From NCBI GenBank assembly GCA_022712835.1, contig JAFLJU010000413.1, positions 1-5,508 on the forward strand: a DNA stretch of 5,508 nt. The letters are read 5' to 3'. Source of the stretch: Desulfobacteraceae bacterium. GTDB taxonomy: Bacteria; Desulfobacterota; Desulfobacteria; Desulfobacterales; Desulfobacteraceae. Position 1 is the stretch's first letter, and every line of letters begins with the position of its first letter. This document shows positions 1-5,379 of the stretch, piece by piece. The notes beneath the pieces are model-generated. The model was not told the DNA's origin. It did no database searches and worked only from the letters and a program-made list of their open reading frames with translations. Position numbers and translations under genes: made by a program.

Positions 1-476
1 GAAAGCATATACAGAATATAAGACAAATGGCCGGAATATCCGGTATTGTCCAGTTGCTGCAGTGCTTTAATGGATTGATCTGCGGCCTCCATAACCTGCC
101 GGTTCACCATTGGGGGATTATTTGAAGTGCACACATGGACGGAATAGATTCTGCGGCAGGAAAAGGGTCTGACCTCGTATATCATGCAGGCATTGTTCTT
201 CATCAAAAAAGGACAGGGGGCCACCCCTTTTTTTTTCCGTTTTTTGATCTCCTGATTGAAAATTTTGGTCAGGCTCGTCTGCCGGGATCGTGAAAAGCCC
301 TGCATGGCCTGTCGAATGGCCATCCCTTCCAGGGTAGTGATATCTATGCTACCAGCCTCTTTGCAACAGAACCCGCATCCTTTGTCACAGGCAGCCTCTT
401 TTTTGAATTCTCCGATGATCTGGTCAAAGGCTATATATATCTTTCCCAATTTTGGTATTTTGTCTTCTATATTCAT
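1..476 (-). CDS. YkgJ-family cysteine-cluster protein (3' end outside window)
   Basis: Reading the minus strand from an ATG at 474-476 gives 158 codons open to the window edge, so the C-terminus is missing. Visible cysteines are C30, C34, C37 and C38 (pattern CX3CX2CC), then C88 in CPFL, C97 in the segment CMIYEVRPFSCR, C107 and C116. This order (N-terminal cysteine cluster, CPFL, then C-x-IYExRPxxCR) is the hallmark of the YkgJ/UPF0153 family, often called zinc- or iron-chelating domain proteins. Members are thought to bind a metal or Fe-S cluster, but the reaction is unknown. The start is fixed by an in-frame TAA at 492-494 with no other start codon between; the ribosome site is weak. It is transcribed divergently from the FAD dehydrogenase. 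Family assignment is secure, function is not. The coding strand carries a run of nine A (plus-strand T at 228-236), encoding three lysines. Confidence 0.88.
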   Translation of the reverse strand, partial: MNIEDKIPKLGKIYIAFDQIIGEFKKEAACDKGCGFCCKEAGSIDITTLEGMAIRQAMQGFSRSRQTSLTKIFNQEIKKRKKKGVAPCPFLMKNNACMIYEVRPFSCRRIYSVHVCTSNNPPMVNRQVMEAADQSIKALQQLDNTGYSGHLSYILYML

Positions 477-657
477 GATCTTTTTGCTGTGTTAAGAGCT
501 ATCCTTAAATATTTTCATTGGTTTCCAAGGCAACCATTATGAACCAAACCCCATGAAGAGTAAACCCGAAATACCCATTGGAACAAAAATAACTTGATTA
601 TATTTTAAATCCTGTTAACCTAAAGGGTCGTTTAAAAATCAAAAAAAAAGGTGAATC
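477..657. promoter_or_regulatory. Divergent intergenic region with candidate promoter for the FAD dehydrogenase
   Basis: This gap separates two divergent genes and should hold promoters for both. A plus-strand candidate is TTGGAA at 578-583, a 17-base spacer and TATTTT at 601-606; TATATT at 599-604 is a better -10 hexamer but gives a 15-base spacer. Both are imperfect, so the assignment is tentative. A small perfect hairpin, TTGG-TTT-CCAA, lies at 518-528, and AACCAA at 542-547 is complementary to TTGGTT at 518-523. A run of nine A (641-649) directly precedes the ribosome-binding site AAGGTGA (648-654) of the downstream gene. No small open frame looked real here. Confidence 0.35.
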
Positions 658-2034
658 ATGACATATGATGTAATTATCGTGGGCGGCGGGCCGGCAGGGC
701 TTTTTGCGGCCTATCATCTAAAAGAGCACTCCAACCTTTCGGTCCTTTTAATCGAGAAAGGCCGGGACTCCATGAAACGAAAATGTCCCAACCACAATCT
801 CCAGAAATGTGTCCAATGTGATCCCTGCAACATTCTGTCAGGGATCGGCGGGGCAGGTCTTCACTCCGATGGGAAACTCAATTTCATCCCCCGGCTTGGC
901 AAAACAGATCTAACCCAATTCATGCCATTGAGCGCAGCCCAGGAACTCATTGACGAGACGGAAAAAATCTTTACCCGGTTTAAAATGGACGGGCCCATTT
1001 ATCCCACCAACATGGAAGAGGCCAAACAGATTAGAAAAGATGCCAAACGGTTTGGAATCAACCTTCTTTTGATCAAGCAAAAACATCTGGGTTCTGACAA
1101 TCTGCCCGGATATATCACCGAGATGGCCGCCCACATCAAGTCCAAAGGGCTTGAAATCAAAACAGGTGAAGAGGTGATTGACATCCTTGAGCAGGACGGA
1201 GAAATCCAGGGCGTAACCACCAATAAAGGGGAGTACAAGGCGGCCAATGTTATCCTGGCCCCGGGCAGAATCGGTGCCAACTGGGTAGCCTCTGTTGCCC
1301 AGAAACACGGGATCAATATAAGCCAGAGGGGCATTGAAGTGGGAGTGAGGGTAGAGGTTCACAATGACATCATGGATGATCTGTGCAATGTGATCTATGA
1401 TCCCACCTTTTTCATCCAGACCAATACCTATGACGATCAGACCCGAACCTTTTGTACCAACCAGGGGGGCTTTATCTCCCTTGAAAACTACAAGGAGTTT
1501 GTCTGCGTCAACGGCCATGCCTATTCAGGGAAGAAATCGAGTAACACCAATTTTGCATTTCTTTCAAAGGTGGTATTAACGGAACCGGTTACAGACAACC
1601 AAGCCTATGGAGAATCCATCGGCAGGTTAGCCACTATTATCGGCGGCGGAAAGCCGATTTTGCAAAGATTTGGTGATCTCAAGCGGGGACGGCGATCCAC
1701 CTGGAATAGGATTCGCAAGGGCTATATTGAGCCCACCATGACCAATGTGGTCTGCGGGGATATTGCCATGGCGCTTCCCGAAAGGATTCTTACCAACCTC
1801 ACCGAGGGGATTGAGAAATTAAACTGTGTGATACCAGGTGTTTCCAATGACGAGACCCTGCTCTACGCCCCTGAGATCAAGTTCTTTGCCACCCAGATTG
1901 AAACTAATAATTGGCTGGAAACGAATATAAAAGGGATGTATGTAGCAGGGGACGGACCCGGAGTGGCCGGCAACATTGTATCGGCTGCAGCAACCGGACT
2001 GATACCGGCCAAACGGATCATTGAACTACAATAA
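658..2034 (+). CDS. NAD(P)/FAD-dependent oxidoreductase (COG2509-like dehydrogenase)
   Basis: A 458-residue flavoprotein. The N-terminus has the Rossmann dinucleotide motif VGGGPAG (residues 8-14) with acidic E33 at the end of the second strand, expected to bind the FAD ribose. Four cysteines follow at C43, C51, C54 and C57 (CX7CX2CX2C), leading straight into GIGGAGLHSDGKLN (62-75). The C-terminus has the second FAD motif, GMYVAGDGPGVAG (426-438), with D432 expected to contact FAD. From memory this layout matches the COG2509 family of uncharacterised FAD dehydrogenases; the cysteines could hold an Fe-S cluster or act as a redox or zinc site, which is inference. The electron donor and substrate are unknown. 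There is no signal peptide, so it is likely cytoplasmic. The ATG at 658 is preceded by AAGGTGA and by an in-frame TGA at 652-654, which fixes the start. It appears to be a single-gene unit: the next gene converges on it 25 bp after its stop. Confidence 0.87.
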   Translation: MTYDVIIVGGGPAGLFAAYHLKEHSNLSVLLIEKGRDSMKRKCPNHNLQKCVQCDPCNILSGIGGAGLHSDGKLNFIPRLGKTDLTQFMPLSAAQELIDETEKIFTRFKMDGPIYPTNMEEAKQIRKDAKRFGINLLLIKQKHLGSDNLPGYITEMAAHIKSKGLEIKTGEEVIDILEQDGEIQGVTTNKGEYKAANVILAPGRIGANWVASVAQKHGINISQRGIEVGVRVEVHNDIMDDLCNVIYDPTFFIQTNTYDDQTRTFCTNQGGFISLENYKEFVCVNGHAYSGKKSSNTNFAFLSKVVLTEPVTDNQAYGESIGRLATIIGGGKPILQRFGDLKRGRRSTWNRIRKGYIEPTMTNVVCGDIAMALPERILTNLTEGIEKLNCVIPGVSNDETLLYAPEIKFFATQIETNNWLETNIKGMYVAGDGPGVAGNIVSAAATGLIPAKRIIELQ

Positions 2035-2037
2035 ACA

Positions 2038-2066
2038 GATAGCTCATCCAGACGGATAGCTAATCC
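2038..2066. repeat. Short imperfect direct repeat between convergent stops
   Basis: GATAGCTCATCC (2038-2049) is repeated as GATAGCTAATCC (2055-2066), 11 of 12 bases alike, with a 17-base period. The second copy contains the queD stop codon (2060-2062, minus strand). The convergent gap is only 25 bp and I see no GC-rich hairpin plus T-run, so neither gene has an obvious intrinsic terminator here. This may be a small tandem duplication. Confidence 0.55.
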
Positions 2067-2443
2067 GGGATATAGGTGGCACAGGCGTCCTCGGATTCCC
2101 AGGCCATGACCCGGGATACGGTAAGGCCCGGATCCAGGCTCTCCCCAAGGAGGGCCTGGACTTTTTCGGCAATGTATACGGCAATCCGCTCGGAGGTCGG
2201 TTGTTGCCCGTTAAAGGCCGCAAGCTCATTGAGAAACTGATGATCCAGTTCCTTGTCTACCACCTGGCGCACGGCTCGTTTAATATCTCCAAAATCAGCC
2301 AGGACACCGGCTTTATTGAGTTGTTTTCCCGTAACACAAACTTCCACCTGCCAATTATGCCCATGAAGATTTTCACATTTAGACCCCACCATGGTGAGTT
2401 GATGGGCGCCTGCAAAATGGGTTTTCACCTTTAACTCAAACAT
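2060..2443 (-). CDS. queD: 6-carboxy-5,6,7,8-tetrahydropterin synthase
   Basis: A 127-residue protein of the 6-pyruvoyl-tetrahydropterin synthase/QueD family, about the length usual for bacterial QueD. It should convert 7,8-dihydroneopterin triphosphate to 6-carboxytetrahydropterin, the first committed step towards preQ0 and queuosine in tRNA. Zinc ligands are H14 (in FAGAH), H27 and H29 (LHGH). C23 lies four residues before H27 (CxxxHGH), the arrangement of QueD rather than of other family branches. D67-H68 (LDHQFLNE) complete the expected Cys-Asp-His catalytic set, PTSER is at 82-86, and E116 in AWESEDACATY is the expected pterin-binding glutamate. The start has a good ribosome site, AAGGTGG (plus-strand complement 2448-2454), four bases upstream. 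It follows dnaJ by 21 bp on the same strand, so co-transcription is likely. No other queuosine gene (queC, queE, queF) is in the window. Confidence in identity is high. Confidence 0.93.
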   Translation of the reverse strand: MFELKVKTHFAGAHQLTMVGSKCENLHGHNWQVEVCVTGKQLNKAGVLADFGDIKRAVRQVVDKELDHQFLNELAAFNGQQPTSERIAVYIAEKVQALLGESLDPGLTVSRVMAWESEDACATYIPD

Positions 2444-2464
2444 ATTACCACCTTAATTGATCTG

Positions 2465-3568
2465 TTACAGGTTCTTAAATAGATTTTTCAATTTGTTGGA
2501 TATTTTATTTGAGTCCAGTCTGTCAAACTCTTTTAACAGGTCTTTTTGTTTCTGGTTCAATTTTGTCGGGGTTTTGATAATCACTTTTATAAGCTGGTCC
2601 CCCCGGCGTCCGGTCCGAAGCGAGGCAATTCCTTCTCCTTTCAACCGGAAACTATCTCCATACTGGGTTCCCTTGGGGATCATTAATTTTTCCTCACCCA
2701 CCAGGGTGGGAACCTTAATCTCATCTCCCAAAGCCGCCTGGATAAAGGAAATATCAATGGCACAGACGATATCGGTATTGTCCCGTTGGAAAAACTTATG
2801 GGGACTAACATTGATCACCACGTATAGATCTCCGGGAGGACCGTCTGGAGAGGGAGATCCTTCCCCTTCACCCGTAAGCCGCAGTTTGGACCCCACATCA
2901 ACGCCGGCCGGAATTTTGACCTGAACCTTCCGGACAATTTCAATCCTTCCAGCCCCCCGGCATTTGGCACATGGATTGGAAATCATGCTCCCCCGTCCCT
3001 TACAATAAGGACAGGAAGTCTTTACCTTGAAGAACCCCTGGCTCTGGATAAACTGCCCGGTCCCATGGCAGTGGGAGCAGGTTGAAGGGCTGGTTCCCGG
3101 CGCACACCCGGACCCCGAACAGTCGTCACAAACTGTCATTTTGGGAATGGAAATGTTTTTTTCCGTACCAAAGGCCGCTTCCATAAAATCAATGGACATA
3201 TTATACTGAAGATCTGATCCCCTTTGGACCCGGCTTCCCCGTCCGCCCTGGTTGCCGCCAAACCCAAAAAAGTCCTCAAAAATATCACCAAAGCTGGAAA
3301 AAATATCTTCAAACCCGCTGGGTCCTGCATGGCCAGAACCTTCAAGACCCCGGTGCCCGAATTGATCATAAATCTGACGTTTGCTGTCATTGCTCAGCAC
3401 TTCATAGGCTTCCGAGGCTTCCTTGAATTTATCTTCCGCCGCTTTATTGTCCGGGTTCTTATCCGGATGGTATTTGATGGCTTGTTTCCGATAGGCTTTT
3501 TTCAGCTCCGCTTTTTCCGTATCCCTGGAAACCCCAAGAATTTCATAATAGTCTCGTTTATCCGTCAT
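2465..3568 (-). CDS. dnaJ: Chaperone protein DnaJ (Hsp40)
   Basis: A complete type I J-domain protein of 367 residues, close to the usual 370-380. It stimulates DnaK ATPase and delivers unfolded clients in the cytoplasm. The J domain spans about 5-70 with HPD at 34-36. A Gly/Phe-rich linker (about 71-117) follows, including [21 protein letters not shown]. The zinc domain has four CxxCxGxG repeats, at C147/C150, C164/C167, C186/C189 and C200/C203, all cysteines present. The two client-binding beta domains follow, with the typical [17 protein letters not shown] and GPPGDLYV. The ATG at 3566-3568 is fixed by an in-frame stop two codons upstream; the ribosome site is weak (GGGTAA). grpE and dnaK are not adjacent, and I saw no CIRCE element or clear sigma-32 promoter upstream, so heat-shock control is not evident here. 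It is the first gene of a probable dnaJ-queD transcript. Many Desulfobacterales carry several dnaJ paralogues, so whether this is the main copy is unknown. Confidence 0.96.
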   Translation of the reverse strand: MTDKRDYYEILGVSRDTEKAELKKAYRKQAIKYHPDKNPDNKAAEDKFKEASEAYEVLSNDSKRQIYDQFGHRGLEGSGHAGPSGFEDIFSSFGDIFEDFFGFGGNQGGRGSRVQRGSDLQYNMSIDFMEAAFGTEKNISIPKMTVCDDCSGSGCAPGTSPSTCSHCHGTGQFIQSQGFFKVKTSCPYCKGRGSMISNPCAKCRGAGRIEIVRKVQVKIPAGVDVGSKLRLTGEGEGSPSPDGPPGDLYVVINVSPHKFFQRDNTDIVCAIDISFIQAALGDEIKVPTLVGEEKLMIPKGTQYGDSFRLKGEGIASLRTGRRGDQLIKVIIKTPTKLNQKQKDLLKEFDRLDSNKISNKLKNLFKNL

Positions 3569-3607
3569 ATTTTACCCAATCTTCTTCAGCATTATGGCTC
3601 ATTTATA
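3569..3607 (-). promoter_or_regulatory. Weak candidate dnaJ promoter elements
   Basis: On the minus strand, TATAAA (complement of 3602-3607) and CATAAT (complement of 3591-3596) are both -10-like and at plausible distance from the dnaJ start. Neither has a good -35: the best for the first is CATACA, the complement of 3625-3630, with a 17-base spacer. The true promoter cannot be chosen by eye. Confidence 0.25.
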
Positions 3608-3634
3608 TTTGTAATATTGACTTTTGTATGGTAT

Positions 3635-3663
3635 TTTTCCCTTCTACCCAGAGGAAATATAAT
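3635..3663 (+). promoter_or_regulatory. Candidate ubiE/menG promoter (consensus -10, poor -35)
   Basis: A perfect TATAAT lies at 3658-3663, which would start transcription near 3670 and give a leader of about 24 bases before the ATG at 3694. The -35 position 17 bases upstream is only TTTTCC (3635-3640). TTGACT at 3617-3622 is a better -35 but is too far away (35-base spacer). Because this -10 lies inside the longest open frame (which could start at 3628), it also argues for the downstream start. Confidence 0.4.
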
Positions 3664-3693
3664 AAAATAACTCAGAAATTCAGGTTGTCAACG

Positions 3694-4395
3694 ATGAATA
3701 AAGAACTTGATTTTGTCAAAGAGATGTTTGACAAAATATCCCCTAGATATGATTTTTTAAACCGGTTGCTCAGTCTTCGACAGGACAGGTTCTGGCGCAC
3801 CCAAATGGTGCGTGCTGCAAAACTTACCAAAGGCAGCCAAGTCATGGATGTGGCCTGCGGCACCTGTGATGTGGCCCTTGAGATCAGTTCCCAGTTAAAG
3901 AGCCGAGTAAAAATTTTTGGTGTTGATTTTTCCCTTGGCATGCTCCGCCTTGGCCGACAAAAACTACTAAACAAAAAAAACACCACCATTGCCCTTTTCA
4001 ATGCAGATGCCCTGCACCTTCCATTTAAACCAAACAAATTTGATGCCGTTTTTATCGCCTTTGGTATCCGGAATATCATGGACCGCAAGGGGGCTATAGA
4101 GCAATTTTATAAGGTATTGAAAAAAGACGGCAGATTGGTAATACTGGAGTTGACCACCCCGGAAAAAGGGCTATTCCGTCAAATTTACCTGGGATATTTT
4201 AAACGAGTGCTTCCCCTGATCGGTTCTTTTTTTTCCAAACATACCAATGCCTATAGTTATCTGCCGAAATCTGTATTGAACTTTCCAGATTCCGTTTCCT
4301 TTGCAAAAATAATAAAAACCGCAGGATTTAAGGAAATCCGATTTAAACAAATGACCTTTGGCATTGTCACCTTGTTTGTGGGAACCAAACGATAA
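3694..4395 (+). CDS. ubiE: Demethylmenaquinone/ubiquinone C-methyltransferase (UbiE/MenG family)
   Basis: A 233-residue class I SAM-dependent methyltransferase that adds the ring methyl group in quinone synthesis; in an anaerobe of this type the product is most likely menaquinone, hence MenG is an equally good name (inference). Family marks are the N-terminal MFDKISPRYDFLNRLLS (11-27), SAM motif I VMDVACGTCD (50-59), GVDFS (76-80) with D78 expected to hold the SAM ribose, NADALHLPF (103-111), FGIRNIMD (123-130), KKDGRLVILELTTP (143-156), and the C-terminal YSYLPKSV and AGF. The frame is open upstream to an ATG at 3628, but the ATG at 3694 is chosen: it starts where the family starts, matches the length of Bacillus MenG, has AGG at 3682-3684 at suitable spacing, and lies downstream of a TATAAT. 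Odd point: residue 58 is Cys where the family usually has Gly (GTGD). No adjacent quinone gene is present; it diverges from dnaJ. Confidence 0.92.
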   Translation: MNKELDFVKEMFDKISPRYDFLNRLLSLRQDRFWRTQMVRAAKLTKGSQVMDVACGTCDVALEISSQLKSRVKIFGVDFSLGMLRLGRQKLLNKKNTTIALFNADALHLPFKPNKFDAVFIAFGIRNIMDRKGAIEQFYKVLKKDGRLVILELTTPEKGLFRQIYLGYFKRVLPLIGSFFSKHTNAYSYLPKSVLNFPDSVSFAKIIKTAGFKEIRFKQMTFGIVTLFVGTKR

Positions 4396-4544
4396 GCCCC
4401 TTTGAGCCTATAACTGGAACAGCCCAAATTTGTAATAAAAACGTAATACCTGCACCAGGATTCCACGGAGCTAAAACCCCCGGCAGGAGAGTTGAGAAGG
4501 CCCCTTTTATCGAAGGCGCTCTGGTGTGACAAAGCCAACGTGCC
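4396..4544 (+). other. Non-coding stretch after ubiE with possible folded RNA (4451-4528)
   Basis: No convincing gene lies here on either strand. A folded element is possible: TGCACCAG (4451-4458) can pair with CTGGTGTG (4521-4528), six Watson-Crick plus two G-U pairs. Inside it, AGC (4469-4471) can pair with GCT (4518-4520), and TAAAA (4472-4476) with TTTTA (4505-4509). I could not match this to a riboswitch or RNA family I know. It may be the 3' untranslated part of the ubiE message, since the strong promoter for the next gene lies downstream of it. A classical terminator for ubiE (GC hairpin plus T-run) was not seen. Confidence 0.3.
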
Positions 4545-4573
4545 TTGACAATCGTTATAGCTTACTTTATAAA
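4545..4573 (+). promoter_or_regulatory. Strong sigma-70-type promoter for the membrane-protein gene
   Basis: TTGACA (4545-4550, perfect consensus), a 17-base spacer, and TATAAA (4568-4573, five of six). This is the best promoter in the window. Transcription should begin near 4580, giving a leader of about 58 bases before the ATG at 4638. The -10 sits within a perfect 12-base palindrome, ACTTTATAAAGT (4564-4575), which could be a repressor site. Confidence 0.7.
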
Positions 4574-4613
4574 GTTTCTTGCTTTAGCAATATAAACAAT
4601 TTGGGGACTCCCC
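4564..4613. repeat. Three consecutive perfect palindromes across promoter and leader
   Basis: ACTTTATAAAGT (4564-4575) overlaps the -10. TTGC-TTTA-GCAA (4579-4590) covers the expected start of transcription. GGGGA-C-TCCCC (4603-4613) lies in the leader. The first resembles a DNA-binding site; the last two can form short hairpins in RNA. Their function is unknown, and the lack of a T-run after the third argues against an intrinsic terminator. Confidence 0.5.
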
Positions 4614-4620
4614 TCACAAT

Positions 4621-4641
4621 ATGATTGCCAGATACAAATGA
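4621..4641 (+). CDS. Possible six-codon leader ORF overlapping the next start
   Basis: An ATG at 4621 opens a frame of six codons (MIARYK) that stops at TGA 4639-4641, overlapping the ATG at 4638 in the form ATGA, a typical coupling overlap. It has no clear ribosome site; GGGGA at 4603-4607 is too far and lies within the hairpin. Its interest comes from the main gene lacking a good ribosome site too. Chance occurrence is quite possible. Confidence 0.18.
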   Translation: MIARYK

Positions 4642-5327
4642 AACAGACTTTATTTCAAACCGTTGAGGGAAAGCTTCTTATAATCGGTGCCTTCCTGACC
4701 ATTGTGCTCGTTCTCTTTCTCGGAATTTACGGGTTTATTGATTTTTCTGCGACAAAAATACTTTTTTTTGTATTTTTATCCCATATCATGGGGAGTCGTG
4801 CTGGCGGGATTGGCCTTTGCATTCTCAACGGATTCAGCCCCCTCACCACCATTGCCTATAATTTTTTTATCGAAGTTTTGATCGTCTGTTTTACCTATTC
4901 AGGTTTTGTCTTGAGCACCACCAACTACCTTAAAGTTGAATGGATCAAGCGGTTCATGGATAAACTGGCAGTAAAAGCCCTGGAACGAAAAGAAAAAATA
5001 TCTTCCTATGGATGGATCGGTATCTTCATTTTTGTCATGGCCCCCCTGCCTGTAACTGGGCCTGTGGTAGGATCCATCATCGGCTATATGCTAAAAATGA
5101 GCCTTGTCAGTAACTTTACCGCTGCGGCATTGGGAACACTGAGCGCCAATGTGGCCTGGTGTTATGGCTTTGAGTTTTTAGAGCAGCGCTTCCACATGAT
5201 TCAATATATATTTGGCACCATTGTCGTTATTGTGATGATCCCCTATTTAGGGCAGATCAAAAAGTTTATTGCTGAGTATAAAAACACTAAAAATGAAAAA
5301 CACCAAGACGATAGAGACAATCAATAG
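4638..5327 (+). CDS. Small multidrug export family membrane protein (COG2426/PF06695-like)
   Basis: A 229-residue integral membrane protein with hydrophobic segments at about 13-34, 41-63, 69-92, 125-152, 156-178 and 188-205, and a charged cytoplasmic-type loop at about 99-122 (KRFMDKLAVKALERKEK). The two halves carry GSRAGGIGL...NGFSPL (52-69) and FVMAPLPVTGPVVGSIIGYML (132-152). The second resembles the PLPGTGAWTGALI motif of the small multidrug export family, and the first sits where that family usually has ELRGAIPLGI. The glutamate of that motif is absent (MGSR here). The family name is historical, and transport substrates are not established, so the true role is unknown. The C-terminus is a short hydrophilic, charged tail ending in DDRDNQ. 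The first possible start after an in-frame TAA (4593-4595) is this ATG; it has no good Shine-Dalgarno. It is driven by the promoter at 4545-4573 and converges on nadB. Confidence 0.72.
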   Translation: MKQTLFQTVEGKLLIIGAFLTIVLVLFLGIYGFIDFSATKILFFVFLSHIMGSRAGGIGLCILNGFSPLTTIAYNFFIEVLIVCFTYSGFVLSTTNYLKVEWIKRFMDKLAVKALERKEKISSYGWIGIFIFVMAPLPVTGPVVGSIIGYMLKMSLVSNFTAAALGTLSANVAWCYGFEFLEQRFHMIQYIFGTIVVIVMIPYLGQIKKFIAEYKNTKNEKHQDDRDNQ

Positions 5328-5360
5328 ACTGGGTGCGCAAACCGATACCTCTCTCTTTTC

Positions 5361-5379
5361 AAAAATCAAAAAGATTTTT
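5361..5379. terminator. Possible weak AT-rich bidirectional terminator
   Basis: AAAAATC (5361-5367) and GATTTTT (5373-5379) form a seven-pair stem with loop AAAAA, giving T-rich tails in both directions. It lies between convergent genes and overlaps the nadB stop codon. The stem has a single GC pair, so its strength is doubtful. Confidence 0.3.

Noticed and set aside
256..495. Plus-strand 79-residue open frame at the left end.
   Set aside because: Antisense to the YkgJ-family gene, whose cysteine motifs are clear on the other strand.
910..1518. Long minus-strand open frame (202 residues) inside the dehydrogenase gene.
   Set aside because: It lies wholly within a well-supported gene, and the translated sequence resembles no family; codon-bias shadow.
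2457..3670. Several plus-strand open frames opposite dnaJ.
   Set aside because: All are antisense shadows of dnaJ, which has every expected domain.
3569..3693. CIRCE or sigma-32 heat-shock element before dnaJ.
   Set aside because: No TTAGCACTC-type inverted repeat and no CTTGAA/CCCCAT-type pair could be found.
4459..4491. Resemblance to guanidine-I (ykkC) riboswitch segments: ACGGAGCTAAAAC then CCCCGGCAGGAGAG.
   Set aside because: The upstream CTAGGGTTCCG and GGTCCGAGAG blocks are missing and the order does not fit; the promoter of the next gene lies downstream of it.
4257..4538. Minus-strand open frame of 93 residues across the ubiE 3' end and the gap.
   Set aside because: Most of it is the shadow of ubiE, it resembles no protein I know, and it has no good ribosome site.
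4486..4540. Resemblance to a glycine riboswitch (GGAGAG ... CGAAGG).
   Set aside because: The conserved CTCTCAGG partner segment is absent and the next gene is not a glycine-metabolism gene.
4453..4544. c-di-GMP (GEMM) riboswitch, from CACGGAGCTAAAACC and ACAAAGCC.
   Set aside because: Spacing between the two blocks is about twice that expected and the tetraloop/receptor parts are not present.
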